A stretch of 64,000 nt of DNA, taken from assembly GCF_009857885.1 (NCBI RefSeq), contig NZ_WWER01000001.1, positions 558,001 through 622,000 of the forward strand, read 5' to 3'. This document shows positions 9,203 through 16,516 of the stretch, in pieces; the stretch's first letter is position 1; every line of letters starts with the position of its first letter. Made by a program: the position numbers and the translations under genes. The notes beneath the pieces were generated by a model that saw only the letters and a list, made by a program, of their open reading frames with translations, made no database searches and was not told the DNA's origin. Origin of the DNA: Pusillimonas sp. TS35. GTDB lineage: Bacteria > Pseudomonadota > Gammaproteobacteria > Burkholderiales > Burkholderiaceae_B.

Positions 9203-9997
9203 ATGCCGATTCATTCTTTGCGCGCGCGGGCGCTGGCGGCTTTATGCGAGCGAAACCCCTCCGCCAAGGCTCAGGCTGCGCAAGCGCTGAGCGACAATCT
9301 CGACCCCGGCGCCGCCATTATTTTCGATGCACCCGGAAACATACCCGGGCGCCCGGACACGCCCGAACTGGTCCGCCCGCAGGATGTTCGTGCCCGCACG
9401 CCGGGTTCGATACAAGGCAGGGCGGCACTCATCCATTCTCTTTGCCATATCGAGTTCAATGCCATCAATCTGGCGCTGGATATCCTGTGGCGCTTCCCAG
9501 GCATGCCCGATGCATTCTATGCAGACTGGGCGCGTGTCGCGCGCGAAGAAGGCCTGCATTTCTCATTGTTGCGCGCCCATCTGCGTACGCTGGGTTACGA
9601 CTATGGCGACATGCCGGCCCATGACGGCCTGTGGGAGATGGCCGAACGTACGAAAGAGGATTTGCTTGCGCGGCTGGCCTTGGTGCCGCGTACGCTTGAG
9701 GCGCGCGGGCTGGATGCTTCGCCGGTTGTCAGACGCAAGCTGGCGGATGCGGGCGATTTGGCCGCGGCGGGCATTATCGACATTATCCTGCGCGATGAAA
9801 TCGGCCATGTGGCGGCGGGCAATCGCTGGTATCGCCACGTATGCGCAACGCGCGGGCTGGACCCGTTGGCCGCGTTTCGCGAACTGGCCGCCAGGTATCG
9901 CGCGCCCAAGCTGCGGGGGCCTTTCAACCTGCCAGCGCGGCGCGCGGCAGGCTTCAGTGACGAAGAGTTGGAGGCGCTGTTGAGCGAGGCGGGCTGA
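9203..9997 (+). CDS. DUF455 ferritin-like protein
   Basis: A 264-residue member of the DUF455 family, with a ferritin-like four-helix bundle. The candidate di-metal ligands are arranged as in that fold: Glu84 (CHIEFNAINLALD), Glu116 and His119 (REEGLHF), Glu167 (RTLEARGLD) and Glu199 with His202 (RDEIGHV). The biochemical role is not established; some relatives are annotated as tRNA-modification (MiaE-like) hydroxylase relatives. The ATG at 9203 is chosen over a TTG at 9176 because the latter adds only nine non-conserved residues. Neither start has a strong ribosome binding site. It is convergent with the anti-sigma gene. Confidence 0.82.
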   Translation: MPIHSLRARALAALCERNPSAKAQAAQALSDNLDPGAAIIFDAPGNIPGRPDTPELVRPQDVRARTPGSIQGRAALIHSLCHIEFNAINLALDILWRFPGMPDAFYADWARVAREEGLHFSLLRAHLRTLGYDYGDMPAHDGLWEMAERTKEDLLARLALVPRTLEARGLDASPVVRRKLADAGDLAAAGIIDIILRDEIGHVAAGNRWYRHVCATRGLDPLAAFRELAARYRAPKLRGPFNLPARRAAGFSDEELEALLSEAG

Positions 9998-10015
9998 ACG
10001 CGGAGCCCGTGCGGA

Positions 10016-11581
10016 TCAGTTTGCGGCGCTGCCCGGCGCTGAGCCGGACGCAGCGGGCGGCCTGCCACCGCCCACGACCGGCTCGGTGCCGGGTGCACCG
10101 AAGGTGACGACACGGCCAATGAACAGTACCGGGCCGCTGGGGCTGGCCGTAGGCGAACCGCCTTGTGGCTCAAGCGTCATTTCAAAGTATTGTTCTTTGC
10201 CCAGTTCTCCCATGAGCGCGGCCGGCACAGTGATCGGTCTGTTCGGATCGATCAGGCCCAACGAGCGCGGCGCCGACACGGTTTCGTTGTACGTCCAGAG
10301 TTGCACGGCGGATTTTGGCGCGACATCGCTGTGTACCTGCGGCGACATCAACACATTGCCCTGAGGGTCGAAGGTAACGATCCAGCCGGGTGTCGAACTT
10401 TGCCCGGGGGCTTGCAGGATGGCGGCGCGCGTAGGCGCAACTTGTACGACATTGATGGGTGGCGGCAGCGGCTCTTTGGGGACGAGCGAAATCGCCAGCG
10501 CAAGTGCGGCGAAGACGATAGTGGCGCCGCGCCAGAGCCAGACGCTGTGCATCAGACGGCGTTTTTCGGGAGGAGGGAGCGTTGAAGGCGCGGTGATCGG
10601 GATAGCGTCGGACGCAGATGCCGGGTTGAGCGGCGGTACACGCGCGGCGGCTTGTGCCGGCGAAAATGCAGGCGCGGAGGCGGCCGGCCGCGGGGCACCC
10701 TCGGTGGCAGGCGATGAATGGGGGGCTTGCGAAATACGCGAGGCGTCTGAAGGCGTACTCGGAAGGGAAGAGGCACCCATGTGCGCGGCTTGCCCGGACG
10801 AGGCGCGGCCTTGTGGCGCCTGCGTGGCGCCAGATGCGCCCACGAATGCGCTATCGTTGAAATAGGGCTCGCGCGGTGCGCGGCGGTGCGGATTGTGGCC
10901 GGGCGAACCGCCTGCGGGGGGGCGGGCCGTCGGGCCAGCCTGCCCGCTGTGCCCGGGGGCAGGCGTACCGTTGCGCTCGGCGCTTGATTCGCTGCCAGCC
11001 GCAGCCATACCCGCCGCACGCAAGGCGCCATCAGATATGGATGCGGCTGATGTGGCAGGCGCGTTGGCCGATGGGAGCGAGGCAGCGGCCGTGGATGGGG
11101 CCTCTTGTGTGGCGGTTGCTGCAATACCCGGCATGGCCGCGCTTGTGTTGTTGGGTATTTGGGCCGACGCGATGCCGTTGTGCGCCTGGGCCACGGCAGC
11201 CCCGTTGCTCGAATCGGCCATGCCGTTCATGGGGCGTGTAGCGCCATTTGGCCCAGGAGCTGCCGGTGTGGTGGCGCCGACCATGCCGTTTGCGAGGAAC
11301 GGTTGAGGCGAATCTGGCTGACGGTACAAACTAGAGGGCGCGGGTGGGGCATTGTGCCCCAGGCTAGCCTGTATGCGCTGGAGCAGCAGCGGCGATGGGT
11401 CGACCGGTGGCAGCAGATCGGTGAGTTCGAGCAGGTTTTGTTCCCAGTCGAGTGCCATGGCGACGGCGTCGTCGCGCTCGCCCAGCAACTGATGCGCGCG
11501 GGCGAGCTCATGCGACTCGAGCAGGCCGAGCGTGTATTCGGCGATCAGGATGTGATGGCTGTTGGGTTTGGCGGCACTCAT
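10016..11581 (-). CDS. Anti-sigma factor (RskA-like) with very long linker
   Basis: 521 residues, about twice the usual length of a RskA/anti-sigma-K protein. Residues 1-76 form a helical cytoplasmic anti-sigma domain (HHILIAEYTLGLLESHELARA). Residues 77-340 are a low-complexity Ala/Pro/Ser/Gly/Asn segment. Residues 347-367 make one transmembrane helix, and 375-500 an RskA-type periplasmic domain (PGWIVTFDPQGNVLMS, PKSAVQLWT, SLGLI). It presumably holds the neighbouring ECF sigma factor at the membrane. Its ATG overlaps the sigma stop by four bases, so translation is coupled. The signal sensed is unknown. The long flexible linker on the cytoplasmic side of the helix is the odd feature. Confidence 0.85.
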   Translation of the reverse strand: MSAAKPNSHHILIAEYTLGLLESHELARAHQLLGERDDAVAMALDWEQNLLELTDLLPPVDPSPLLLQRIQASLGHNAPPAPSSLYRQPDSPQPFLANGMVGATTPAAPGPNGATRPMNGMADSSNGAAVAQAHNGIASAQIPNNTSAAMPGIAATATQEAPSTAAASLPSANAPATSAASISDGALRAAGMAAAGSESSAERNGTPAPGHSGQAGPTARPPAGGSPGHNPHRRAPREPYFNDSAFVGASGATQAPQGRASSGQAAHMGASSLPSTPSDASRISQAPHSSPATEGAPRPAASAPAFSPAQAAARVPPLNPASASDAIPITAPSTLPPPEKRRLMHSVWLWRGATIVFAALALAISLVPKEPLPPPINVVQVAPTRAAILQAPGQSSTPGWIVTFDPQGNVLMSPQVHSDVAPKSAVQLWTYNETVSAPRSLGLIDPNRPITVPAALMGELGKEQYFEMTLEPQGGSPTASPSGPVLFIGRVVTFGAPGTEPVVGGGRPPAASGSAPGSAAN

Positions 11582-12105
11582 GCTTGACGCAGCCCCCGCA
11601 GTAGACTGAGGCCGACCTGGACGCGCGTTTTGGCCTGGGTGGCGGGAATACTGAGCCGCGCACCGATCTGCTCGTACGTATACCCCTTGTAGAACGCCAT
11701 CATGATTGGTTCGCGCTGGCTGTCGTCGAGGCGGGCCAAGGCGCCCACCAGCGAGGTGGCGGGCATGTGTGCGCTAGCGACGCGAAGGTCGGGCAGAGCA
11801 CCGGCTCCGGGCGGCTCGGGACGCCGGGCGGCCTGGCGCAGGCGCCTGAGCGCACGGTAGCGCAGGATGCTGTACATCCAGGCGCGGCCGGAACCAGCTT
11901 GTTCATCGAAGCTGCCGGCATTCTTCCAGATGAGTGTGAAGGTATCGCGCAAGAGGTCTTCGGCGCTGGCGCGCTGGCCCAGCAGCGAGATACCCAACGC
12001 CAGCATACGCGGCGCCTCGTGTTCGTAGAGCCTTTGGAATGCATGTTCGTCGCCGCGCGCGCAGGCGCGCAGGGCGGCGTCGTAATCGACGGGGGATGCT
12101 GCCAT
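11578..12105 (-). CDS. ECF-type RNA polymerase sigma factor
   Basis: 175 residues. Region sigma2 lies at about 20-95 (AFQRLYEHEAPRMLALGISLLGQ, DTFTLIWKNAGSFD, GSGRAWMYSILRYRALRRLR) and region sigma4 at about 115-170 (LDDSQREPIMMAFYKGYTYEQIGARL), joined by a short Pro-rich linker. This matches group IV (extracytoplasmic function) sigma factors paired with RskA-like anti-sigma factors. The gene is co-transcribed with its anti-sigma partner. The leader contains a 15-bp inverted repeat (12131-12170). No target promoter motif could be assigned. Confidence 0.93.
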   Translation of the reverse strand: MAASPVDYDAALRACARGDEHAFQRLYEHEAPRMLALGISLLGQRASAEDLLRDTFTLIWKNAGSFDEQAGSGRAWMYSILRYRALRRLRQAARRPEPPGAGALPDLRVASAHMPATSLVGALARLDDSQREPIMMAFYKGYTYEQIGARLSIPATQAKTRVQVGLSLLRGLRQA

Positions 12106-12130
12106 GGGTACTCCGGAATCGCCACATTGG

Positions 12131-12170
12131 GCGCGCCCCTTCGATACACAAGCGCATCGAAGGGGCGCGC
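12131..12170. repeat. Perfect 15-bp inverted repeat upstream of the sigma factor gene
   Basis: GCGCGCCCCTTCGAT (12131-12145) is perfectly complementary to ATCGAAGGGGCGCGC (12156-12170) around a 10-base loop. It sits 26 bases upstream of the sigma start codon and 71 bases downstream of the Bug gene stop. It has no T run on either side, so it is not a classical terminator. It could stabilise the 3' end of the Bug transcript, act as a leader element or bind a regulator. Confidence 0.8.
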
Positions 12171-12240
12171 GATCATCAGATTATTCGTTATTGTATTAGG
12201 TGCGGCGCGTGGCGATGGTTCCCGGGTGCAATTGAATGCA

Positions 12241-13212
12241 TCAAGCTGGCGTGATGCCCGCTTTTTTGATGATCTCGCCCCATTTCTCGGTTTCTTTTTT
12301 CTGGAAATCGGCAAGCTCCTCGGGTGATGAGGTCACTGGCCGGGTACCGGTTTGGCTGTAGAACTGCTTCGCGGCGTTACGGCTCGTCGCCTTGACTAGC
12401 AAGTCGTGCAGCGTAGCGACAACATCCTTGGGCGTGCCGGCCGGCACATAGGCGGCAAACCAGTAGCCCATTTCGTAGCCAGGAACACCGGCCTCGGCGA
12501 TTGTGGGCACATCGGGCGACAGCGGCGAGCGTTGGGTGCGCGTGACACCAAGTGCGCGCAGCTTGCCTGATTGCACCTGCGGCAGGCCGGTTGCCATATC
12601 CGCCATCATCATGTCGACCTGCCCGCCGAGCAAGTCGGTGATGACCAGCGGGTTGCTTTTGTAGGGTACATGGAGCAGCTCTACCCCGGCCATTTGCTGG
12701 AACAGTTCACCGGCCACGCGGCTGCTTGAACTGCCGCTGCCGAAGCTGTATTTGCCGGGGTTTTCCTTGGCCATGCGGATAAAGTCTTGTACGGACTTGG
12801 CCGGAGAAGCGAGGTTGACGACCATGATTTGGCCACCCGTGCCCAGCAGCGTTACGGGCTGAAAATCGGCAACGGGATCGTAGCTCAGTTTTTTGTACAG
12901 ATGCGGATTGGCCGATTGCGAAGTGTTGGTGGTGATCAGCACCCTGTAGCCGTCAGGTTTGGCGCGAGCGACGTCGGCAGCGCCGATCATGGCGCTGGCA
13001 CCGGCCTTGTTCTCGATCACGACAGCTTGGCTGGTTTGTTCCGTAACGCCCTGGCCGAGTGCGCGGGCGAGTTGGTCGGTGGCACTTCCCGCGCCGAACG
13101 GCACGACGAAGGTAATGGGTTGGTCGGGATACTTGGCCTGGGCGGCCAGTGGCGCGGCCAGGCAGGTGGCGGCGGCCAGCAGCAGGCCGAGGGTGAGGCG
13201 ATGCGGATGCAT
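12241..13212 (-). CDS. Tripartite tricarboxylate transporter (Bug) substrate-binding protein
   Basis: 323 residues with a cleavable signal peptide (about 1-26, ending AAQA). The Bug/TctC family pattern is clear: YPDQPITFVVPFGAGSATDQ near the N-terminus, VVIENKAGASAMIG, and DVPTIAEAGVPGYE in the second lobe. Bug proteins are periplasmic receptors for carboxylates and similar ligands, greatly expanded in Bordetella and relatives. No TctA/TctB membrane partners are nearby, which is usual for orphan Bug receptors. It lies 61 bases downstream of the AtuA-associated gene on the same strand, suggesting that the ligand is the substrate of that pathway. Confidence 0.93.
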   Translation of the reverse strand: MHPHRLTLGLLLAAATCLAAPLAAQAKYPDQPITFVVPFGAGSATDQLARALGQGVTEQTSQAVVIENKAGASAMIGAADVARAKPDGYRVLITTNTSQSANPHLYKKLSYDPVADFQPVTLLGTGGQIMVVNLASPAKSVQDFIRMAKENPGKYSFGSGSSSSRVAGELFQQMAGVELLHVPYKSNPLVITDLLGGQVDMMMADMATGLPQVQSGKLRALGVTRTQRSPLSPDVPTIAEAGVPGYEMGYWFAAYVPAGTPKDVVATLHDLLVKATSRNAAKQFYSQTGTRPVTSSPEELADFQKKETEKWGEIIKKAGITPA

Positions 13213-13273
13213 AGTCAGTCTCCTTGGTTATTGGTGATGGGTGTTGCGTTGATGATCTGGCGCTGTGCGGCGC

Positions 13274-13765
13274 TCAGACGACGTCTGGCAAGCCGCGGGC
13301 GAGCACGGCGCTCACTTCGATCGGGATATCCAGCAGATGAAAGGACAGCCCCTTGCCATGCGCGTCCAGGTTGAGCGCGCTGTTCACGCCGCCATCGAGT
13401 ACATCGTGCAGCACGAAGTTGAGCGCGCCCAGCGTAGGGATTTCGTAACGGTCGACGCGACTCGGGTGACGGTAGCTGAACCAGTCGCGCACTGCCTGCG
13501 CGGTGAGCTGCCGGGCGAGCAGCGCATAGTTGGCTTCGTCATAGGCGATGACACTGATATTCGAGATGTTGCCCTTGTCGCCGGTGCGGCTGTGGGCCAG
13601 CCGATAAAGCGGGACGGTGACAGCATCGGTGCCCCTGGCGGCGACCGTCGCTGTGGAAGCTGCGCTGGCGGCCATGTGATGCGCGCCGGCTTCAGCGATG
13701 CCATCGGCGCTATGGCTGGTGCCGCTGGCACCGATTTTGGGGGTATGGGCTGAATGCGTGACCAT
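13274..13765 (-). CDS. AtuA-associated small protein
   Basis: 163 residues. The core from about residue 50 (VPLYRLAHSRTGDKGNISNISVIAY) is the conserved domain that accompanies AtuA/DUF1446 proteins, either fused to their C-terminus or, as here, encoded by the next gene. The first ~45 residues are Ala/Ser/Thr-rich and not conserved. The start at 13765 has AAAGGAA upstream. It lies 33 bases after the AtuA-like gene. The family is named from acyclic terpene (citronellol/geranic acid) utilisation in Pseudomonas, but most members work on unknown hydroxyacyl substrates. Confidence 0.82.
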   Translation of the reverse strand: MVTHSAHTPKIGASGTSHSADGIAEAGAHHMAASAASTATVAARGTDAVTVPLYRLAHSRTGDKGNISNISVIAYDEANYALLARQLTAQAVRDWFSYRHPSRVDRYEIPTLGALNFVLHDVLDGGVNSALNLDAHGKGLSFHLLDIPIEVSAVLARGLPDVV

Positions 13766-13798
13766 ACGGTATGTTCCTTTGATTGTTTTGCTCGACTT

Positions 13799-15145
13799 CT
13801 ATTCTTCGAAGCGCCAGCCAGCGGGTGCAAGCTCGCGTGGTATCAACGCCGAGACGCTGCCCAGGCGTGCGCGCAGCGATGTGCGTACACCACCCCCGCC
13901 GGCCGGGCCGCAGGTGTAGAGCGCGGTAACTTCGCGCAACACGTGCTCGGCCGTGGCGCGATCAGTGTGCGCACCCGCCACCCGCAGCCGCACGTCGCGT
14001 GCGTGGCTGTCGGGTGCTCCGCCCAGCATCTCGCCGCTGTCGTCGCCCAGTATGCTGGTGACGCCAATCAGATCGAAGCGTAGCGGCAGGCGATGGCCGA
14101 TGCGCCGGCGCACCGTGTCGGCGGCGAGCCGGGCACGGGCCTCGGCCTGCACCCCTGCATAGGAGATCTCGGCCTCGGCCAGCCAGCCGCCCTGATAGCA
14201 GACGTTGACCTTGAGCGTATCTGGCCGTGCGTGGCCGCGCACGTCGTATACGCGCACCCTATCGGCGCCTGGTTGCGCCACACGCGCCTGGCTGATGTCG
14301 GCGACGACGTCGGGCGTGAAGTAGGCAGCCGGGTCGTGCACTTCGTAAAGGAGTTGTTCTTTGACTGTAAGGCTGTCCACCCGTCCACCGGTGTTGTCGG
14401 CCTTGCCGACCTCGAAGCCGCCATCGGCATCGATGCGGGCAATGGGGTAACCCAGCGTATCCATGCCAGGTACGTCCTTCAGGCCCGGGACGGCAAAGTA
14501 TCCGCCGGTGACCTGAGTGCCGCATTCGAGCAGGTGGCCCGCCATGGTGGCGCCCGCCAGCCGCTGCCAGTCGTCGCCGGCCCAATCAAAATGGGCCAGC
14601 GCGCAGCCCACAGTTAAAGACGGGTCTGACACGCGTCCGGCTACGACAATGTCCGCGCCGGCACGCAGCGCCTCACCGATTTCCGCCGCACCCTGATAAG
14701 CGTTGATGCTGACGATGTCCAGCGTGTCCATCGCCGGCCCGAGCTGCTCCCGCAGGTAGGACTTCTGCGCAGCGTCGTTCAGCGTATCGCCCGAGAGCAC
14801 CGCGATACGCGGCGCTCGCAGGCCCAGTTCACCGGCCAGCCTTCGGATGCGGCGCGCCGCAGCGGGCGGGTTGGCGGCGCCAAAATTGCTGACGATGCGT
14901 ATGCCGTGCCGCAGACAAGGTTCGAGTGCCGGGCGCAGCAGGTCATCGAGTAGCGGCTCATAGCCGAGCTCGGGGTCGCGGTTGCGCGCCAGTTGCGCCA
15001 GCGCGAGCGTACGTTCGGCAAGGGTTTCAAAGATCAGGGCATGGCCGCCCTGGCGTACCAGGGTGTCGACGACAGGGCCGACGCCGTCCGTGCGGTCGCC
15101 CGAGAACCCTGTTGCGCAAGCAATGATCAGCGGTGTGTCTGGCAT
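13799..15145 (-). CDS. AtuA-like protein (DUF1446 family)
   Basis: 448 residues from MPDTPLIIACATGFSGD. The family signatures are seen: GYEPLLDDLLRPALEPC, SNFGAANP, VLSGDTL, AGADIVVAGRVSDPSL and ECGTQVTGGYFA. AtuA-type proteins are required for catabolism of acyclic terpenes or of branched hydroxyacyl-CoA intermediates; the precise reaction is unsettled. I start at 15145 because the longer frame (15253) adds 36 non-conserved residues. The operon here is atuA-like, its small partner and a Bug receptor, divergent from a LysR regulator. That suggests a small inducible uptake and catabolic unit. Confidence 0.85.
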   Translation of the reverse strand: MPDTPLIIACATGFSGDRTDGVGPVVDTLVRQGGHALIFETLAERTLALAQLARNRDPELGYEPLLDDLLRPALEPCLRHGIRIVSNFGAANPPAAARRIRRLAGELGLRAPRIAVLSGDTLNDAAQKSYLREQLGPAMDTLDIVSINAYQGAAEIGEALRAGADIVVAGRVSDPSLTVGCALAHFDWAGDDWQRLAGATMAGHLLECGTQVTGGYFAVPGLKDVPGMDTLGYPIARIDADGGFEVGKADNTGGRVDSLTVKEQLLYEVHDPAAYFTPDVVADISQARVAQPGADRVRVYDVRGHARPDTLKVNVCYQGGWLAEAEISYAGVQAEARARLAADTVRRRIGHRLPLRFDLIGVTSILGDDSGEMLGGAPDSHARDVRLRVAGAHTDRATAEHVLREVTALYTCGPAGGGGVRTSLRARLGSVSALIPRELAPAGWRFEE

Positions 15146-15281
15146 GTCTTCCTTTCTCCTCACGCCTCGTGCCGATGCGGCGCGTGGGCCGCGGTATGTG
15201 ACGTACTGCGCGTCTTGCCGGGCGTCGAGCCTGGTGCCCACTGCGTGGCGCATCGCGATGAAGAAATGATAGGCACCCAGG

Positions 15282-15317
15282 ATTAATAAGTAAAATACAA
15301 AAATACGATCAATTAAT
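15282..15317. promoter_or_regulatory. AT-rich divergent operator/promoter region for LysR and AtuA operon
   Basis: Two ATTAAT palindromes (15282-15287 and 15312-15317) frame an AT-rich stretch in otherwise GC-rich DNA, immediately before the lysR start at 15330 and between two divergent units. LysR proteins usually autorepress and activate from such a shared region. The assignment rests on base composition and position only. Confidence 0.35.
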
Positions 15318-15329
15318 AGAGAAAATAAT

Positions 15330-16253
15330 ATGAATATCGCGGCCCGGCATCTGCGTGCTTTCGTGGCTTTGTGCGAAGAGAAACACTTCTCCCGGGCTGC
15401 GGCGCGCTGTCACCAGACTCAGCCGGCCTTCAGTGCGCTGATTCGCACGCTCGAAGAGCAGGTGGGTGCGCGCCTCTTCGACCGCAGCACACGCAAAGTC
15501 GAGCTCACGCGCGAAGGTGAGCGCCTGTTGGAGACGGCGCTGCGTGTGCTGCGGGATATCGATGACGCGGTGGGCGACATCCGCGACCGAATCGCGATCC
15601 GAAAAGGCAGAGTGGCCATTGCGGCGTTGCCTTCGCTGGCGGCGGGGTGGCTGCCGGATATCTGTGCGCAGTTTCATGCCGCACACCCTGGCGTGGATCT
15701 GATCTTGCGCGATGCCTTGCTGGAGCCATGCCTGGCACTGGTGCGTGCCGGCGCGGCCGATTTCGCCGTTGCGGCAATGGGCCGCGAAATGGCCGGGCTT
15801 GCGGTGGAACCATTGTGCGAGGATGCGTTTTACCTGGTCTGCCGCGACGATCACCACCTTGCCGGGCGAACGTCGCTGCGGCTTGCGGACTTGGCGGGCT
15901 GCGACATGATCCAGCTGGGGCAGGGCAGCAGCGTGCGCCAGAGCCTGGCGCCGCGCATCGACAGCCAGGGTTTGCGAACGTTTCTGGAGGTGGATCATCT
16001 GGCAACCGTGACCGGGCTGGTGGCGGCAGGCCTGGGGGTGAGCTTGGTGCCAGGCATGACATTGTTCCAGTTTCGTCATCCGCGCATACGCATTGTCCCG
16101 CTGGCGTCGCGCGATCGCATCATGCGCGCGCTTTATCTCATTCGCCGCCAGGATCGTAGCCTGCCCGGCGCCGCGCAAGCCTTTTATGACGTCCTGTTGG
16201 CGCGGCGCAGCGAAATACGAGCCCTGGATCCGCGCGTCAAGCCGGCAGGCTGA
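15330..16253 (+). CDS. LysR-family transcriptional regulator
   Basis: 307 residues. The N-terminal winged helix-turn-helix lies at about 1-60 (ARHLRAFVALCEEKHFSRAA, FSALIRTLEEQVGARLFDR), followed by a periplasmic-binding-protein-like effector domain at about 90-295. The length is normal. It is transcribed away from the atuA-like/Bug operon, the classic layout of a LysR activator with its target; the inducer is presumably a metabolite of that pathway. The start at 15330 matches the family N-terminus. Confidence 0.93.
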   Translation: MNIAARHLRAFVALCEEKHFSRAAARCHQTQPAFSALIRTLEEQVGARLFDRSTRKVELTREGERLLETALRVLRDIDDAVGDIRDRIAIRKGRVAIAALPSLAAGWLPDICAQFHAAHPGVDLILRDALLEPCLALVRAGAADFAVAAMGREMAGLAVEPLCEDAFYLVCRDDHHLAGRTSLRLADLAGCDMIQLGQGSSVRQSLAPRIDSQGLRTFLEVDHLATVTGLVAAGLGVSLVPGMTLFQFRHPRIRIVPLASRDRIMRALYLIRRQDRSLPGAAQAFYDVLLARRSEIRALDPRVKPAG

Positions 16254-16407
16254 CGCCCACGGCCGACGGTGCACGGCACATGGCGGCCAACTCCATAGCC
16301 TGAACGAGATCTTGCGAATGGAAATGACGCTGCGGCACCACGGCCACAGCCTGCGGGCTGCTGTCCCGATCGAGATACAGGCACCGGCATTGAGGCGTAC
16401 GCTGCAT
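16237..16407 (-). CDS. Possible small protein (56 residues)
   Basis: Candidate small gene antisense to the gap between lysR and the ABC exporter; its last 17 bases overlap the lysR 3' end. The frame MQRTPQCRCLYLDRDSSPQ... shows strong G/C preference at third codon positions, as in neighbouring real genes. It includes TATTGT upstream but only a weak ribosome binding site. No domain is recognised. It may be a chance frame in GC-rich DNA; conservation in related genomes would decide. Confidence 0.3.
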   Translation of the reverse strand: MQRTPQCRCLYLDRDSSPQAVAVVPQRHFHSQDLVQAMELAAMCRAPSAVGVSLPA

Positions 16408-16516
16408 ATTGCACGGCCCCGCGCGCGCCACGCCTACAATATGGCCTTCCGAGCAAATACTAACTTTGGAATGGGCAATGCCTTGCTGTCGCGCGGCATG
16501 ATGCCTCCCCCCCACC

